Made by a program: the position numbers and the translations under genes
Shown: piece by piece, positions 41,892-52,000 of the stretch
Numbering within the stretch: the stretch's first letter is position 1
Layout: each line of letters begins with the position of its first letter
Notes under the pieces: generated by a model
What the model was told of the DNA's origin: nothing
Databases searched by the model: none
What the model saw: only the letters and a program-made list of their open reading frames with translations
Source: Oscillospiraceae bacterium
GTDB taxonomy: Bacteria > Bacillota > Clostridia > Oscillospirales > CAG-272
Length of the DNA: 64,000 nt
Direction: 5' to 3'
Assembly: GCA_015064445.1 (NCBI GenBank)
Contig: SVSE01000001.1
Coordinates: 1-64,000 of the forward strand

Positions 41892-41922
41892 AAAAAATGC
41901 CGAAAAGCTTCGGCATTTTTTT
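41892..41922 (-). terminator. Terminator at the end of the RNase J gene
   Basis: AAAAAATGCCGAA-aagc-TTCGGCATTTTTTT. Confidence 0.85.
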
Positions 41923-43792
41923 ACATATTCATAATGATAGGGAGCACAAGTGGCTTGCGCTTTGTCTTGTTAAAGATGTATTTTGAGATTGCACCCTTCA
42001 AAATTGCCTTTAAATCTCCCCATTCGTGAGCACCCCTTGAAAGAGCTTCAATAAGAGCGGTGGTGGCAACCTCCTTAGCACCATTCATAAGCTCCTCGTT
42101 TTCACGAACATAAACAAAGCCTCTTGAAATTATTTCGGGCCCACAAACGAGCTCTCCTATATCAGCACTAATTGTAGCAACAGCAATGATAATACCGTTT
42201 TCAGCAAGATTTTTTCTATCTCTTAATACGATATTTCCAACATCTCCTATACCACTTCCGTCAATTAGCACCTTGCCGGCAGGAACTGGATTTGGAGAGA
42301 ATGAAGCGCCGTTTTCGTCTATTTCAATAACTCTGCCGATATCTGAAACGAAAATGCTTTGCGAGGGCATTCCAAGCTTTTCGGCAAGCTCCTTGTGCTG
42401 AATCAAATGCCTGTATTCACCGTGTATAGGCATAAAATATTTTGGCTTTGTAAGGGAGTGCATAAGCTTAAGCTCCTCTTGGCATGCGTGACCTGAAACA
42501 TGCACCTCGACACTTGAATCGTGATATACATTCACGCCTCTGCGATAAAGCTCGTTTACGATTTTTCCAACAAGAGGCTCATTTCCGGGAATGGCGCTCG
42601 AGCTCAAAACAACGAGGTCCTTGTCAGTGAGTGCAATTCTATCGTGCTCTGAAAAAGCCATGCGATAGAGCGCACTCATAGGCTCACCTTGGCTTCCTGT
42701 TGTAACGATAGTGGTTTTTTCAGGTGGATATTTCTTTATTGCATCTATGTCCACAAGCACACCATCGGGAACATTCATATATCCAAGTCTCACGGCAGCA
42801 TTGACAACATTTATCATGCTTCGGCCGGTAACAGCAACCTTTCGTCCGTGTTTAGCGCTTGAATTTATTATTTGCTGAACTCTATGAACATTCGAGGCAA
42901 AGGTCGCAATTATAATTCGCTTGTCCTCAGCCTCTGAAAAAATCTTATCAAGAGACAGTCCAACCTTGCTCTCGGATGGAGTATAGCCAGGGCGCTCAAC
43001 ATTTGTGGATTCGCAAAGAAGCATAAGCACGCCATTGCTTCCAAGCTCTGCAAGCCTTGCAATGTCCATAGGCTCACTCTCAACAGGAGTTAAATCGAGC
43101 TTGAAGTCGCCTGTGTGAATAACAACTCCCTGAGGTGTTGTGATAGCAAGTGCACAAGCATCTGCAATAGAGTGATTAACCCTAATAAATTCAACCTTGA
43201 AATGACCTGCGCTTACAGTGTCGCCTGCCGAAACGGTGTTAAGCTTTGCGCTTTGCAAAAGCTTATGCTCGATAAGCTTGTTTTCAAGAATTCCAAGTGT
43301 TAGCTTTGTTCCGTAAACAGGAACGTTCATAGAACGCAAGAAATAGGGAAGAGAGCCGATATGGTCCTCGTGACCGTGAGTAATAAATACACCACGAATC
43401 TTTTCGACATTCGCTTCGAGATAGCTGAAATTTGGAATTACGAGGTCAACGCCGAGCATATCGTCATCGGGAAATCCGATTCCACAGTCAACAACGATTA
43501 TATCGTTTTCACACTCGAAAACGGTAATGTTTTTTCCAATCTCGTTAAGACCACCAAGCGAGAAAATGCGTAGCTTTGGTTGCTTCTTTTTTTCGATTTT
43601 TGGCTTTCTCGCATAAGCTTTTTTTGCAGGCGAAGAAGTCGTCTTTGGATTTCTTGTGGTAGCCCTTTTAGCATTTACTTTTGCGCTTGCTTTAGGGGAG
43701 TCGGTAGAGGCCTTTGCCGATTTTTTAGCACTTGGCTTGTGCCATTTTTTAGAGGTCGATGATGAACTCTTTTTTTCAATAGTTTTTGGCAT
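41921..43792 (-). CDS. rnj: Ribonuclease J
   Basis: THGHEDHIGS metallo-beta-lactamase motif, MPIHGEYRHL, basic Lys/Ser-rich N-terminal extension. Confidence 0.95.
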   Translation of the reverse strand: MPKTIEKKSSSSTSKKWHKPSAKKSAKASTDSPKASAKVNAKRATTRNPKTTSSPAKKAYARKPKIEKKKQPKLRIFSLGGLNEIGKNITVFECENDIIVVDCGIGFPDDDMLGVDLVIPNFSYLEANVEKIRGVFITHGHEDHIGSLPYFLRSMNVPVYGTKLTLGILENKLIEHKLLQSAKLNTVSAGDTVSAGHFKVEFIRVNHSIADACALAITTPQGVVIHTGDFKLDLTPVESEPMDIARLAELGSNGVLMLLCESTNVERPGYTPSESKVGLSLDKIFSEAEDKRIIIATFASNVHRVQQIINSSAKHGRKVAVTGRSMINVVNAAVRLGYMNVPDGVLVDIDAIKKYPPEKTTIVTTGSQGEPMSALYRMAFSEHDRIALTDKDLVVLSSSAIPGNEPLVGKIVNELYRRGVNVYHDSSVEVHVSGHACQEELKLMHSLTKPKYFMPIHGEYRHLIQHKELAEKLGMPSQSIFVSDIGRVIEIDENGASFSPNPVPAGKVLIDGSGIGDVGNIVLRDRKNLAENGIIIAVATISADIGELVCGPEIISRGFVYVRENEELMNGAKEVATTALIEALSRGAHEWGDLKAILKGAISKYIFNKTKRKPLVLPIIMNM

Positions 43793-43833
43793 AATTTTCC
43801 TTTCTTAATTGCAAAAAATTGCGTGTCAAAAAT

Positions 43834-43901
43834 CCGTCGTTTGACGGAGAATATGTAGTAAAGGCATCTGTGTGTATAACGACCCCACACAGCGACTTTA
43901 C
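43834..43901 (-). promoter_or_regulatory. Structured 5' leader of the RNase J gene (two hairpins)
   Basis: GTAAAG..CTGTGTG-N11-CACACAG..CTTTAC and CCGTC-AAAC-GACGG between promoter and start codon. Confidence 0.5.
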
Positions 43902-43928
43902 GATTTTAAAACGATTTATACTAATGCT

Positions 43929-43957
43929 ATTTTATCACAATAGCGCTCAATAGTCAA
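43929..43957 (-). promoter_or_regulatory. Promoter of the RNase J gene
   Basis: Minus strand TTGACT-N17-TAAAAT with TGA extended -10. Confidence 0.7.
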
Positions 43958-43964
43958 TATTTTC

Positions 43965-44240
43965 TTAAAAAATAAGAAATCCGAGCGCACAAAATGTTGC
44001 TCCAAGAAGAGCGCCAAGGACGAAAAACAGAGCCGATTTTGAGCGTTTGATTTTTGACCTTTTCCTTTTGCTTAAAGGATATTCGTGCTCATTTATGATA
44101 GCAGTAGCGGTGCGTATTATATCCCTTTGATTTTCCTCGCTTGCAGGAATATCATTTTTTAAAACGAAGTATGCCTCGTCAAACAAATCACAGCCTGTGT
44201 TCTTTATAAAAATCATTCTTTTTTGACAACCCTTGATCAT
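43965..44240 (-). CDS. Small hypothetical protein with C-terminal TM helix
   Basis: 91 aa; basic linker then hydrophobic FFVLGALLGATFCALGFLIF. Confidence 0.6.
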   Translation of the reverse strand: MIKGCQKRMIFIKNTGCDLFDEAYFVLKNDIPASEENQRDIIRTATAIINEHEYPLSKRKRSKIKRSKSALFFVLGALLGATFCALGFLIF

Positions 44241-44302
44241 TTTAAATCTCCTAAATTTTTTACTAAATTGTCGTCGCTAATCTTTACATTTATTCAATTA
44301 CT

Positions 44303-44363
44303 AAATTTAAGAATTCTAAAAACAAACAATTTTAAAATTTAAAAATTCAAAAATATGTCGAAT
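44303..44363. repeat. AT-rich dispersed intergenic repeat, copy 3 (divergent)
   Basis: AAATTTAAGAATTCTAAAAA...CAATTTTAAAATTTAAAAATTCAAAAATATG. Confidence 0.35.
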
Positions 44364-44891
44364 TTAGATGAAAATCCTCGCAATAGCGCAGGAAAGAAAA
44401 ATGCAGATTGCGGAAACAAAAAGAGCACAGGGGAGCGCGTATCGTGTCCTCTTAATTCCAACGCTTGAAAAATAAATTCCAATCACATAAACAACCGTGT
44501 CAGACGATGCCATAATTATCGAGGCACAAATCGCCTCATACGAGTCAACACCACACCTTGCCAATATGTCCTCGTAGGTTGCAATTGACGCACCACCAGA
44601 AAGAGGACGAGTTATAATTAGAGGAAGAATGTCGCTCGGTATATGTAAGAATTCACAAACAGGGGAGAGTAGGTGACAGAGCATCTCGCAGGCTCCCGAT
44701 GCATTGAAAAGCGCAATTCCCACAACCAAGGCGCAAAGAGTTGGTAAAAGCTGTATGGCGCTTGTCGCTCCCTCCTTTGCCCCTTTTAAAAATGACGAAA
44801 AATAATCCTTTTTTGAGAGCAGAATAAGAATGGACGCACCTAAAATGATTGTTGGTATAATAAAAGAGGAAAAGGTCTCAATTTTTTGCAT
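44364..44891 (-). CDS. spmB: Spore maturation protein B
   Basis: Nucleoside-recognition domain, RPLSGGASIATYEDIL, SSDTVVYVIGIYFSSVGIKRTRYAL. Confidence 0.92.
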   Translation of the reverse strand: MQKIETFSSFIIPTIILGASILILLSKKDYFSSFLKGAKEGATSAIQLLPTLCALVVGIALFNASGACEMLCHLLSPVCEFLHIPSDILPLIITRPLSGGASIATYEDILARCGVDSYEAICASIIMASSDTVVYVIGIYFSSVGIKRTRYALPCALFVSAICIFLSCAIARIFI

Positions 44892-45459
44892 TTATTTTAC
44901 CTAAAATTAAGCATAAAACAACACCGATAATCGAACAAATTCCAGAGCAAAGCCATATTGTCGGAATAAGCTCATATGTAATGGACGCATTTGCAGATGC
45001 GCGAATTGCAATAATCGTTGTTGGAATCAGATTGAAGGAGCAGCACCCAAGCATAGCAAGAGTTATCATATCTGCACTCGCCACTCCCGAATTGTCCCTC
45101 TCGCTTAGCTTTTTCATAGCGCTTATTGCAAGTGGAGTAGAGGCGTTAGCAATACCGAGCATATTCGCACTAATACAGGCTGTTATTTCCTCGGTTGCAA
45201 CATTTTCCTTAAAAGCCCTTGGAAAAATCCTTTTCAAAATAGGCTTTAAAAGCCGTGATAGCATCTTTATTACTCCGGCATCCTTGAAAACATTTAACAA
45301 GCCATTCCAAAACGCCATAATGCCAACTAATGATATAACAAGCTTGACGCTTTTGTCAGTCCCTGTCGCAATCGCCTCGGAAAGAGAAGAAATGTTTCCT
45401 GTAAATATGGCAAAAATAACCGAAATAACACAAAGCGCGCCAAAGCATTTTCCAAGCAT
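44878..45459 (-). CDS. spmA: Spore maturation protein A
   Basis: Gate domain, SANMLGIANASTPLAISAMKKL, overlaps spmB; ATG 45459. Confidence 0.92.
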   Translation of the reverse strand: MLGKCFGALCVISVIFAIFTGNISSLSEAIATGTDKSVKLVISLVGIMAFWNGLLNVFKDAGVIKMLSRLLKPILKRIFPRAFKENVATEEITACISANMLGIANASTPLAISAMKKLSERDNSGVASADMITLAMLGCCSFNLIPTTIIAIRASANASITYELIPTIWLCSGICSIIGVVLCLILGKINAKN

Positions 45460-45488
45460 ATCTTTTCTCCTTATTTTATCCAAATATG

Positions 45489-45518
45489 TTGACATAAAAG
45501 GAATATCCGTGATAGAAT
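45489..45518 (+). promoter_or_regulatory. Promoter of the GH95 gene
   Basis: TTGACA-N18-TAGAAT with TGA extended -10. Confidence 0.6.
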
Positions 45519-45594
45519 AACATTGTGTTGAAGCAAACAAATATCATTTAATTTTATTCGCACAATTATAAGAAATGAACAGGTTGGTAAAATT

Positions 45595-47883
45595 ATGGAA
45601 AAATTTTTAAGATATGATACTCCTGCCACAGCCTTTGAGGAATCATTACCTCTTGGTAATGGCTCTCTTGGTGCAGTTGTATATGGAAAAACTGATGTTG
45701 AGCGTATTTCCTTAAACCATGATACCTTGTGGTCTGGTAAGCCAGGACAATGTATGGTCGAGGGCGCAAAGGAATCCTTCGAAAAGGCAAAGGAGCTTTC
45801 CCTTGAAGGAAAGTATTACGAGGCACAGTGTGAAATTGAGCGTGGCTTTACAGGTCCTTGGCTCAACTCATATATGCTTCTCGGAACACTTTACATAGAA
45901 AGAGATGGCTCTAAATCAAATCCTGAAAATTATTCTCGCGTGCTTGACCTTGAAAATTCTCTTGCAAGTGTAAGCTATACAGAGGACGGAATTGATTTCA
46001 AAAGAGAGTACCTCGTTTCGCATCCTCATAACTGTGTTATTGTTAAGCTTTCATCAAGTAAGCCCGTATCATATAAGCTTAAGGGCGATTGCGTTGGAAA
46101 GAGCGCTGTTACAGCAGGCAAGGACATTCTTTATCTTACAGGAGAATGCCCAACCTCTATTGCACCAATCTATCATAGAGATGCAAATCCTGTTGTTTAT
46201 GATGGCGATGGTGTTAAGGTTAGCGCTATGGCAAAAATCAAGTGCGATGGCGAGACTAAAAGAGAAGAAGACTATGTTCAAATTTTCAATGCAACCGATG
46301 TAACAATCTATTTTTGTGCAGAAACCAGCTTCGTGGACTTTGATAAGCTCCCAAATAAGCCTACCTTCTATCCTTGCCTTGAAAGGGTAAATAAGCTTTG
46401 TGAAACTCCTTATGAGGAAATCAAGAGCGCGCATATCGCCGATGTATCTGCCTTGTTCAATAGAGTTGAGGTTGATTTTGGTGGTCAAATAAGCAAAAAA
46501 ACCACCGATAAACGACTTCGCGACGGTGACAAGGATTTGGGGCTTTGCGAGCTTCTTTATAACTTCGGCAGATACCTTATAATTGCTTCATCAAGAGAGG
46601 GGTCAAGAGCTACAAATCTCCAAGGAATTTGGAACGAGCATTTTTATGCCCCATGGTCCTCTAACTATACTGTAAATATCAACACCGAAATGAACTACTG
46701 GCCAGTGCTTATGTGCAATCTTCCTGAATGCCACAAGCCTATGATTGAGCTCATTAAGGGCGTTAGCAAAAACGGAAGAGAAACAGCAAAGCATTTCTAT
46801 GGCGCTGATGGCTTTGTTTCACACCATAACCTTGACCTTTGGATAAATACAACCCCTGTTGGCTGTAATTTAGAGCATTCCTCAAGATATGCCTTTTGGA
46901 ATATGTCCTCTGGTTGGCTTTGTAGACACCTATTTGAGCATTACGAATATACTCTCGACAAGGACTTCCTTCGCGAGGTGGCTTATCCTATAATGAAGGA
47001 AAGCGCAAGATTTTATCTTGATATGATGGTAATGCATAATGGAAGGTGGATTTTGACACCTTCTACATCCCCTGAAAATGCTGTAATAATCAACGGAGAG
47101 CTTGTTCATACAACTCTCTATACAACAATGACTCAATCTATAATTCAAGACCTCTTTACAAATATATCCAAGGGTGCTGAAATACTTGGCGAGGACGACG
47201 ATTTTGTAAGGGAAATCAGAGAAAAGCTTCCTAATGTCGGCATCTATAAGATAGGCTCACATGGAGAGCTTCTTGAGTACGAGCAGGAATACGAAGAGGA
47301 GGACATTCATCATAGACATGTTTCTCACCTCTACGCAATGTATCCTGCTGGCCTTATTTCAACAGAAACTACTAAGGAATTAGCTGATGCTTGCCGTCAA
47401 ACTCTTGAAATAAGAGGCGATGAAAGCACAGGCTGGAGTATGGGTTGGAAGGTTAACCTTTGGGCGCGCCTTAAGGATGGAGATAGAGCATATAAGCTTG
47501 TTAAAACTCAGCTCAGCTTTGTAGAGCCAAACGCAGAGCTTAAATATAGCCAAGGTGGTGGAACATATGCAAATATGTTTGATGCACATCCACCATTCCA
47601 AATTGATGGTAACTTTGGAGTTGTTGCAGGAATTACACAAATGTTCTTGCAATGCGAGGATGGAAAAATAAAAATCCTTCCAGCGCTCCCATCAGAGATG
47701 AAAAACGGAAAAATTAAGGGACTTTTGGCGAAAGGCAATATAAAAGTCGATATTGAATGGAAAAACTCGAAGCTTTCAAGCCTCGAATTAGTAACACCTA
47801 TCGCGCAAACTGCTATAATAAATATCGAGGGCGTTGATAAAGAAGTAGCTCTCAAGGCTAACGAGAAATTTATTTTGGCATAA
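45595..47883 (+). CDS. Glycoside hydrolase family 95 (alpha-L-fucosidase-like)
   Basis: LPLGNGSLGAVVYG, NLQGIWNEHFYAPWSSNYTVNINTEMNYWP, FQIDGNFG; no signal peptide. Confidence 0.93.
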   Translation: MEKFLRYDTPATAFEESLPLGNGSLGAVVYGKTDVERISLNHDTLWSGKPGQCMVEGAKESFEKAKELSLEGKYYEAQCEIERGFTGPWLNSYMLLGTLYIERDGSKSNPENYSRVLDLENSLASVSYTEDGIDFKREYLVSHPHNCVIVKLSSSKPVSYKLKGDCVGKSAVTAGKDILYLTGECPTSIAPIYHRDANPVVYDGDGVKVSAMAKIKCDGETKREEDYVQIFNATDVTIYFCAETSFVDFDKLPNKPTFYPCLERVNKLCETPYEEIKSAHIADVSALFNRVEVDFGGQISKKTTDKRLRDGDKDLGLCELLYNFGRYLIIASSREGSRATNLQGIWNEHFYAPWSSNYTVNINTEMNYWPVLMCNLPECHKPMIELIKGVSKNGRETAKHFYGADGFVSHHNLDLWINTTPVGCNLEHSSRYAFWNMSSGWLCRHLFEHYEYTLDKDFLREVAYPIMKESARFYLDMMVMHNGRWILTPSTSPENAVIINGELVHTTLYTTMTQSIIQDLFTNISKGAEILGEDDDFVREIREKLPNVGIYKIGSHGELLEYEQEYEEEDIHHRHVSHLYAMYPAGLISTETTKELADACRQTLEIRGDESTGWSMGWKVNLWARLKDGDRAYKLVKTQLSFVEPNAELKYSQGGGTYANMFDAHPPFQIDGNFGVVAGITQMFLQCEDGKIKILPALPSEMKNGKIKGLLAKGNIKVDIEWKNSKLSSLELVTPIAQTAIINIEGVDKEVALKANEKFILA

Positions 47884-47895
47884 GCGGAGGTACAT

Positions 47896-48741
47896 ATGAA
47901 AAACTTGGGATATTATAACGGAGAAGTCGGTCTTATTGATGAAATGAGAGTGCCGATGAATGACAGGGCGTTTTACTTTGGAGACGGAGTTTACGATGCT
48001 GTTATGTGCCGTAATAATATCCCATATTTGCTTTCGGAGCATATTGATAGATTTTATCGCAATTGCGATAGACTTGCAATCAAAATCCAAATGAAAAAGC
48101 ACGAGCTGTTCGACCTCATATGCACTCTTGTAAAAAAGGTGGACGCAAACGAAAAATTTGTTTATTTTCATATGTCGAGAGGGAATGCTCAAAGAGCACA
48201 CGAGCTAACACTCGATAAGGGAAGCCTCTGCATTATGATAATGCCAAGAGAAATCGAGGATTTGGATGCTACAATGAGCGCGGTTTTGCTTCCCGATGTT
48301 CGATACGAAATGTGTGATATAAAGACCTTGAATCTTTTGCCAAATGTTCTTGCTTCGCAAATTGCATCAAGGGCGGGGGCTGATGAGGCAATTTTACATA
48401 GAAGCAACATAATAACAGAGGGTACTCATTGTAATATTTCAATACTGAAAAACGGAAGACTCATAACAGCACCAGAGAGTCGCCACATTCTCCCAGGAGT
48501 TACAAGAGCGCATCTTATAAAAATTGCTCAAAGGAACGAAATAATAGTTGAGCAAAGAGAGTACACATCATCGGAGCTCTTGGATGCCGACGAGATTATT
48601 GTAACAAGCTCAAGCAAGCTTTTAAGAGCGGTTAATTCAGTCAATGGCAAGAGCGTTGGTGGCAAGGATGCAGAAACCTTAAATCTGCTCAAAAAAGAGC
48701 TTTTTGGAGCGTATTATGGTGCTACAACGCCACGCGCCTAA
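47896..48741 (+). CDS. Aminotransferase class IV, D-amino acid transaminase-like
   Basis: DRAFYFGDGVYDA, NLLPNVLASQIASRAGADEAIL, ITEGTHCNISIL. Confidence 0.88.
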   Translation: MKNLGYYNGEVGLIDEMRVPMNDRAFYFGDGVYDAVMCRNNIPYLLSEHIDRFYRNCDRLAIKIQMKKHELFDLICTLVKKVDANEKFVYFHMSRGNAQRAHELTLDKGSLCIMIMPREIEDLDATMSAVLLPDVRYEMCDIKTLNLLPNVLASQIASRAGADEAILHRSNIITEGTHCNISILKNGRLITAPESRHILPGVTRAHLIKIAQRNEIIVEQREYTSSELLDADEIIVTSSSKLLRAVNSVNGKSVGGKDAETLNLLKKELFGAYYGATTPRA

Positions 48742-48827
48742 GGCATTTTGAGCCTTACTTGTGAAAAATGACAAAAAATGACCTTGAAATGTTCGTTATT
48801 TTTTCTCTATTTTTAAATAAAAATATA

Positions 48828-48857
48828 TTGACAAAATAAGACACTCTATGATAAAAT
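48828..48857 (+). promoter_or_regulatory. Promoter of the purine operon
   Basis: TTGACA-N18-TAAAAT with TGA extended -10. Confidence 0.7.
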
Positions 48858-48870
48858 AAAAAGCGGTAAG

Positions 48871-48941
48871 GTTTTTGCAACTGACGGAACGCAGATTTAA
48901 CTGCATGGGAGCAAAGATCGCTTTGTCGACCGTCTGGGCAA
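48871..48941 (+). promoter_or_regulatory. ZTP (pfl motif) riboswitch aptamer upstream of purE
   Basis: CTGACGG...GCAG-ATTTAA-CTGC ATGGGAGC...CCGTCTGGGCA; GACGG/CCGTC pairing; GGGAGC and CTGGGCA match the known pfl consensus. Confidence 0.85.
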
Positions 48942-48978
48942 TTCTACCTCCTTAGGGTAGGATTGCCTTGTTTTGTTT
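48937..48978 (+). terminator. Riboswitch-controlled intrinsic terminator
   Basis: GGCAATTCTACC-tcctta-g-GGTAGGATTGCC followed by TTGTTTTGTTTTTT; overlaps the aptamer CTGGGCA. Confidence 0.85.
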
Positions 48979-49014
48979 TTTATCGAGAAAATTATTTCAA
49001 GGAGAGATATGAAT

Positions 49015-49509
49015 ATGAAAAAAGTAGCAATCATTATGGGCAGTGACAGTGACTTGCCAATAGTGGAAAAGGGCATAAATGTCCTTAAGGAATATGGAGT
49101 TCCATTTGAGGTTCATGTTTATTCAGCACATAGAACACCAGAGGAAACTGCAACATTTGTAAAGGGTGCAAGGGATAATGGTTTTGGTGCTATCATCGCT
49201 GCTGCTGGTATGGCTGCACATCTTGCTGGAGCTGTTGCTGCGAACACAGTTCTTCCAGTAATCGGCATTCCTGTTTCTTGTAAGAATACAGGTGGCTTTG
49301 ATGCACTCTTGGCGACAGTACAAATGCCAACAGGAATTCCAGTTGCTACCGTAGCAATTGATGGTGCTGCAAACGCTGCATTGCTTGCGATACAAATGCT
49401 CGCTCTTTCTGATGATGAGCTCTATGCAAAGCTTGTAGATGCAAGAGTAGCAGGCAAGGAAAAGGTTCTTGCCAAAAATAAAGACATTGAGGACAAATTT
49501 AATAAATAA
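49015..49509 (+). CDS. purE: N5-carboxyaminoimidazole ribonucleotide mutase / AIR carboxylase catalytic subunit
   Basis: [27 protein letters not shown]. Confidence 0.95.
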   Translation: MKKVAIIMGSDSDLPIVEKGINVLKEYGVPFEVHVYSAHRTPEETATFVKGARDNGFGAIIAAAGMAAHLAGAVAANTVLPVIGIPVSCKNTGGFDALLATVQMPTGIPVATVAIDGAANAALLAIQMLALSDDELYAKLVDARVAGKEKVLAKNKDIEDKFNK

Positions 49510-49530
49510 TCCATTACAGGAGATAATTAA

Positions 49531-50937
49531 ATGGGAATTTTTGCAATAATTGGAAAAGAAAAAACTAATGTTGCTTCCAGTGTTTACTATGGCTTGTATG
49601 CACTTCAACATAGAGGACAGGAAAGCGCAGGAATAGTTGTAAATGATGACGGTATTTTTCGTGCTCACAAGGATTCTGGTCTTGTAAACGATGTTTTTGT
49701 TGGAGATAAGCTTGGAAGTCTTGGCGAGGGAAATATGGCGCTTGGTCATGTTCGTTATGGAACTCTTGGAACTAAGGAGCGCGTTAATGCTGAGCCGATA
49801 GTAGTAAATCATATCAAGGGAAGACTGGCTATCGCTACAACAGGAAAGCTTGTGAACTTTGCCGAGCTTAAAAGAGAGCTTGAGCTTCAAGGTCTTATAT
49901 TCCATACGACAAGCGATGCAGAAATTATTTCGTACATCATCACAAAGGAAAGATTGACATCTTCATCAATTGAGGAGGCAATCAATAAGGCTATGGATAA
50001 GCTAAAGGGAGGATATACATTCGTTGTTATGTCCCCACAGAAGCTCGTTGTAGCAAGAGATGAATATGGCTTCCATCCTATATGCTATGGTAAGCGTGAG
50101 AACGGAGAATATGTAATCGCAAGTGAAACCTGTGCTCTTGATTCAGTAGGCGCTGTATTTATAAGAGAGCTTGAACCTGGTGAAATACTTGTCTTTTCTA
50201 GGGACGGAATAAAATCAATTCGTGATCACTGTGATAAAAAGCCTGAGAGAATGTGCGTTTTCGAGTATGTATACACATCTCGTCCTGACTCTGTAATTTG
50301 CGATTGTCCTGTTCATGAGGCAAGAAAACGCGCTGGCGCATTCCTTGCTAAGGCTCATCCAGTCGAGGCAGATGTTGTTGTCGGAGTTCCTGATTCAGGA
50401 CTTGACGCAGCGCTTGGCTATGCAGAGGAGTCTGGAATTCCTTATGGCATAGGACTTATTAAAAATAAATACATAGGAAGAACCTTTATTGCTCCTGGAC
50501 AAAATGTTCGTGAGGATAAGGTTAAGATAAAGCTCAATCCTGTTGTTGCAACTGTAAAGGGAAAGAGAGTAGTGCTCGTAGATGACTCTATCGTAAGAGG
50601 AACAACCTGCGCAAGAATCGTTAAGCTTTTGAGAAATGCAGGAGCTAAGGAGGTTCATCTTCGCTCATCTGCACCAGCATTCTTGAATCCATGTTATTAT
50701 GGAACAGATGTTGATTCTAAGGAATCTCTTATTGCTTGCAATCATACAATCGAGGAAATGTCCAAGCTCTTTGATGTTGATACTCTTGGATATCTCCCAC
50801 TTGAGGATGTTTCAAAGCTTGGCGTAAGTGGAACCTGTCAGGGCTATTGCACAGCTTGCTTTGATGGTAATTATCCTACAGAAACTCCCGAAAAGTATGT
50901 AAATAAATTTGATTATAAAATTTCTGAGAACAATTGA
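49531..50937 (+). CDS. purF: Amidophosphoribosyltransferase with degenerate glutaminase active site (no N-terminal Cys)
   Basis: MGIFAIIG start with in-frame TAA just upstream; [27 protein letters not shown] where AHNGNLVN is expected; intact [17 protein letters not shown] loop. Confidence 0.93.
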   Translation: MGIFAIIGKEKTNVASSVYYGLYALQHRGQESAGIVVNDDGIFRAHKDSGLVNDVFVGDKLGSLGEGNMALGHVRYGTLGTKERVNAEPIVVNHIKGRLAIATTGKLVNFAELKRELELQGLIFHTTSDAEIISYIITKERLTSSSIEEAINKAMDKLKGGYTFVVMSPQKLVVARDEYGFHPICYGKRENGEYVIASETCALDSVGAVFIRELEPGEILVFSRDGIKSIRDHCDKKPERMCVFEYVYTSRPDSVICDCPVHEARKRAGAFLAKAHPVEADVVVGVPDSGLDAALGYAEESGIPYGIGLIKNKYIGRTFIAPGQNVREDKVKIKLNPVVATVKGKRVVLVDDSIVRGTTCARIVKLLRNAGAKEVHLRSSAPAFLNPCYYGTDVDSKESLIACNHTIEEMSKLFDVDTLGYLPLEDVSKLGVSGTCQGYCTACFDGNYPTETPEKYVNKFDYKISENN

Positions 50938-50953
50938 AAGCGAGGAAGAAAAA

Positions 50954-52000
50954 GTGAAAAACTCAAAATCTGAAAGCTATGCAGCAGCCGGTGTAGATAT
51001 TACTGCAGGCTACAAGGCTGTAGAATTGATGAAAAAGCATATAGCTCGTACAAAAAATGAGGGCTGTCTTGATGATGTTGGTGGATTTGGCGGATGCTTC
51101 GGCTTGCCAGTTGCAGGAATGGAAGAGCCTGTTCTTGTTTCAGGAACCGACGGATGTGGCACAAAGGTTAAAATGGCAATCCTTATGGACAAGCACGATA
51201 CAATCGGTATCGACGCTGTTGCTATGTGCGTAAATGATATAATCTGCTGTGGTGCAAAGCCATTGTTCTTCCTCGACTATATAGCTTGTGGAAAGAATAT
51301 TCCAGAAAAAATTGCATCTATCGTTGGTGGAGTAGCAGAGGGCTGTGTACAGTCAGGCGCTGCGCTTATCGGTGGAGAAACTGCTGAGCATCCAGGTCTT
51401 ATGCCTGTCGATGAATATGACCTTGCAGGCTTTGCAGTAGGTATCGTTGACAAGAAAAAGATTCTTGACAATTCAAAAATGGCAGAGGGCGATGTTGTTA
51501 TTGCTCTCGCTTCAAGTGGCGTACACTCAAACGGATTTTCTCTTGTTCGTAAGGTGTTCGACATTGATAACAATCCTGATTCACTTTATGTTCCTTGTGA
51601 GGCTCTTGGTGGTGCTTCTATTGCAGAAACACTCTTGACTCCTACTAAGATTTATGTAAAGTCCATTCTTGCATTGATCGAAAAGGTTAATGTTAAGGGC
51701 ATTTCACATATCACAGGTGGTGGCTTCTACGAGAACATTCCAAGATCCATTCCAAAGGGACTTTCTGCAAAGATTGATAAGAGTGCGGTTAAGGTGCTTC
51801 CTATCTTTGAGCTTATTCAAAAGACAGGAAATATTCCTGAAAGAGATATGTACAACACATACAATATGGGCGTTGGAATGAGCGTTGTTGTTCCAAAGGC
51901 TGAGGCTGATAAGGCTCTCGAAATCTTGAAGGCAAATGGAGAAGACGCTTATATCATCGGAGAAATTATTGCATCCGAGGACGGAGTAGTACTATGCTAA
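50954..52000 (+). CDS. purM: Phosphoribosylformylglycinamidine cyclo-ligase (GTG start)
   Basis: [37 protein letters not shown]. Confidence 0.95.
   Translation: MKNSKSESYAAAGVDITAGYKAVELMKKHIARTKNEGCLDDVGGFGGCFGLPVAGMEEPVLVSGTDGCGTKVKMAILMDKHDTIGIDAVAMCVNDIICCGAKPLFFLDYIACGKNIPEKIASIVGGVAEGCVQSGAALIGGETAEHPGLMPVDEYDLAGFAVGIVDKKKILDNSKMAEGDVVIALASSGVHSNGFSLVRKVFDIDNNPDSLYVPCEALGGASIAETLLTPTKIYVKSILALIEKVNVKGISHITGGGFYENIPRSIPKGLSAKIDKSAVKVLPIFELIQKTGNIPERDMYNTYNMGVGMSVVVPKAEADKALEILKANGEDAYIIGEIIASEDGVVLC

Noticed and set aside
49123-49905. 260 aa minus-strand ORF across purE/purF
   Set aside because: Antisense shadow ORF, Ser/Lys/Asn-rich, no domain or RBS.
49531-50937. purF as a pseudogene
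   Set aside because: Reading frame is complete, PRTase motifs and neighbouring operon are intact; only the glutaminase active site is altered.
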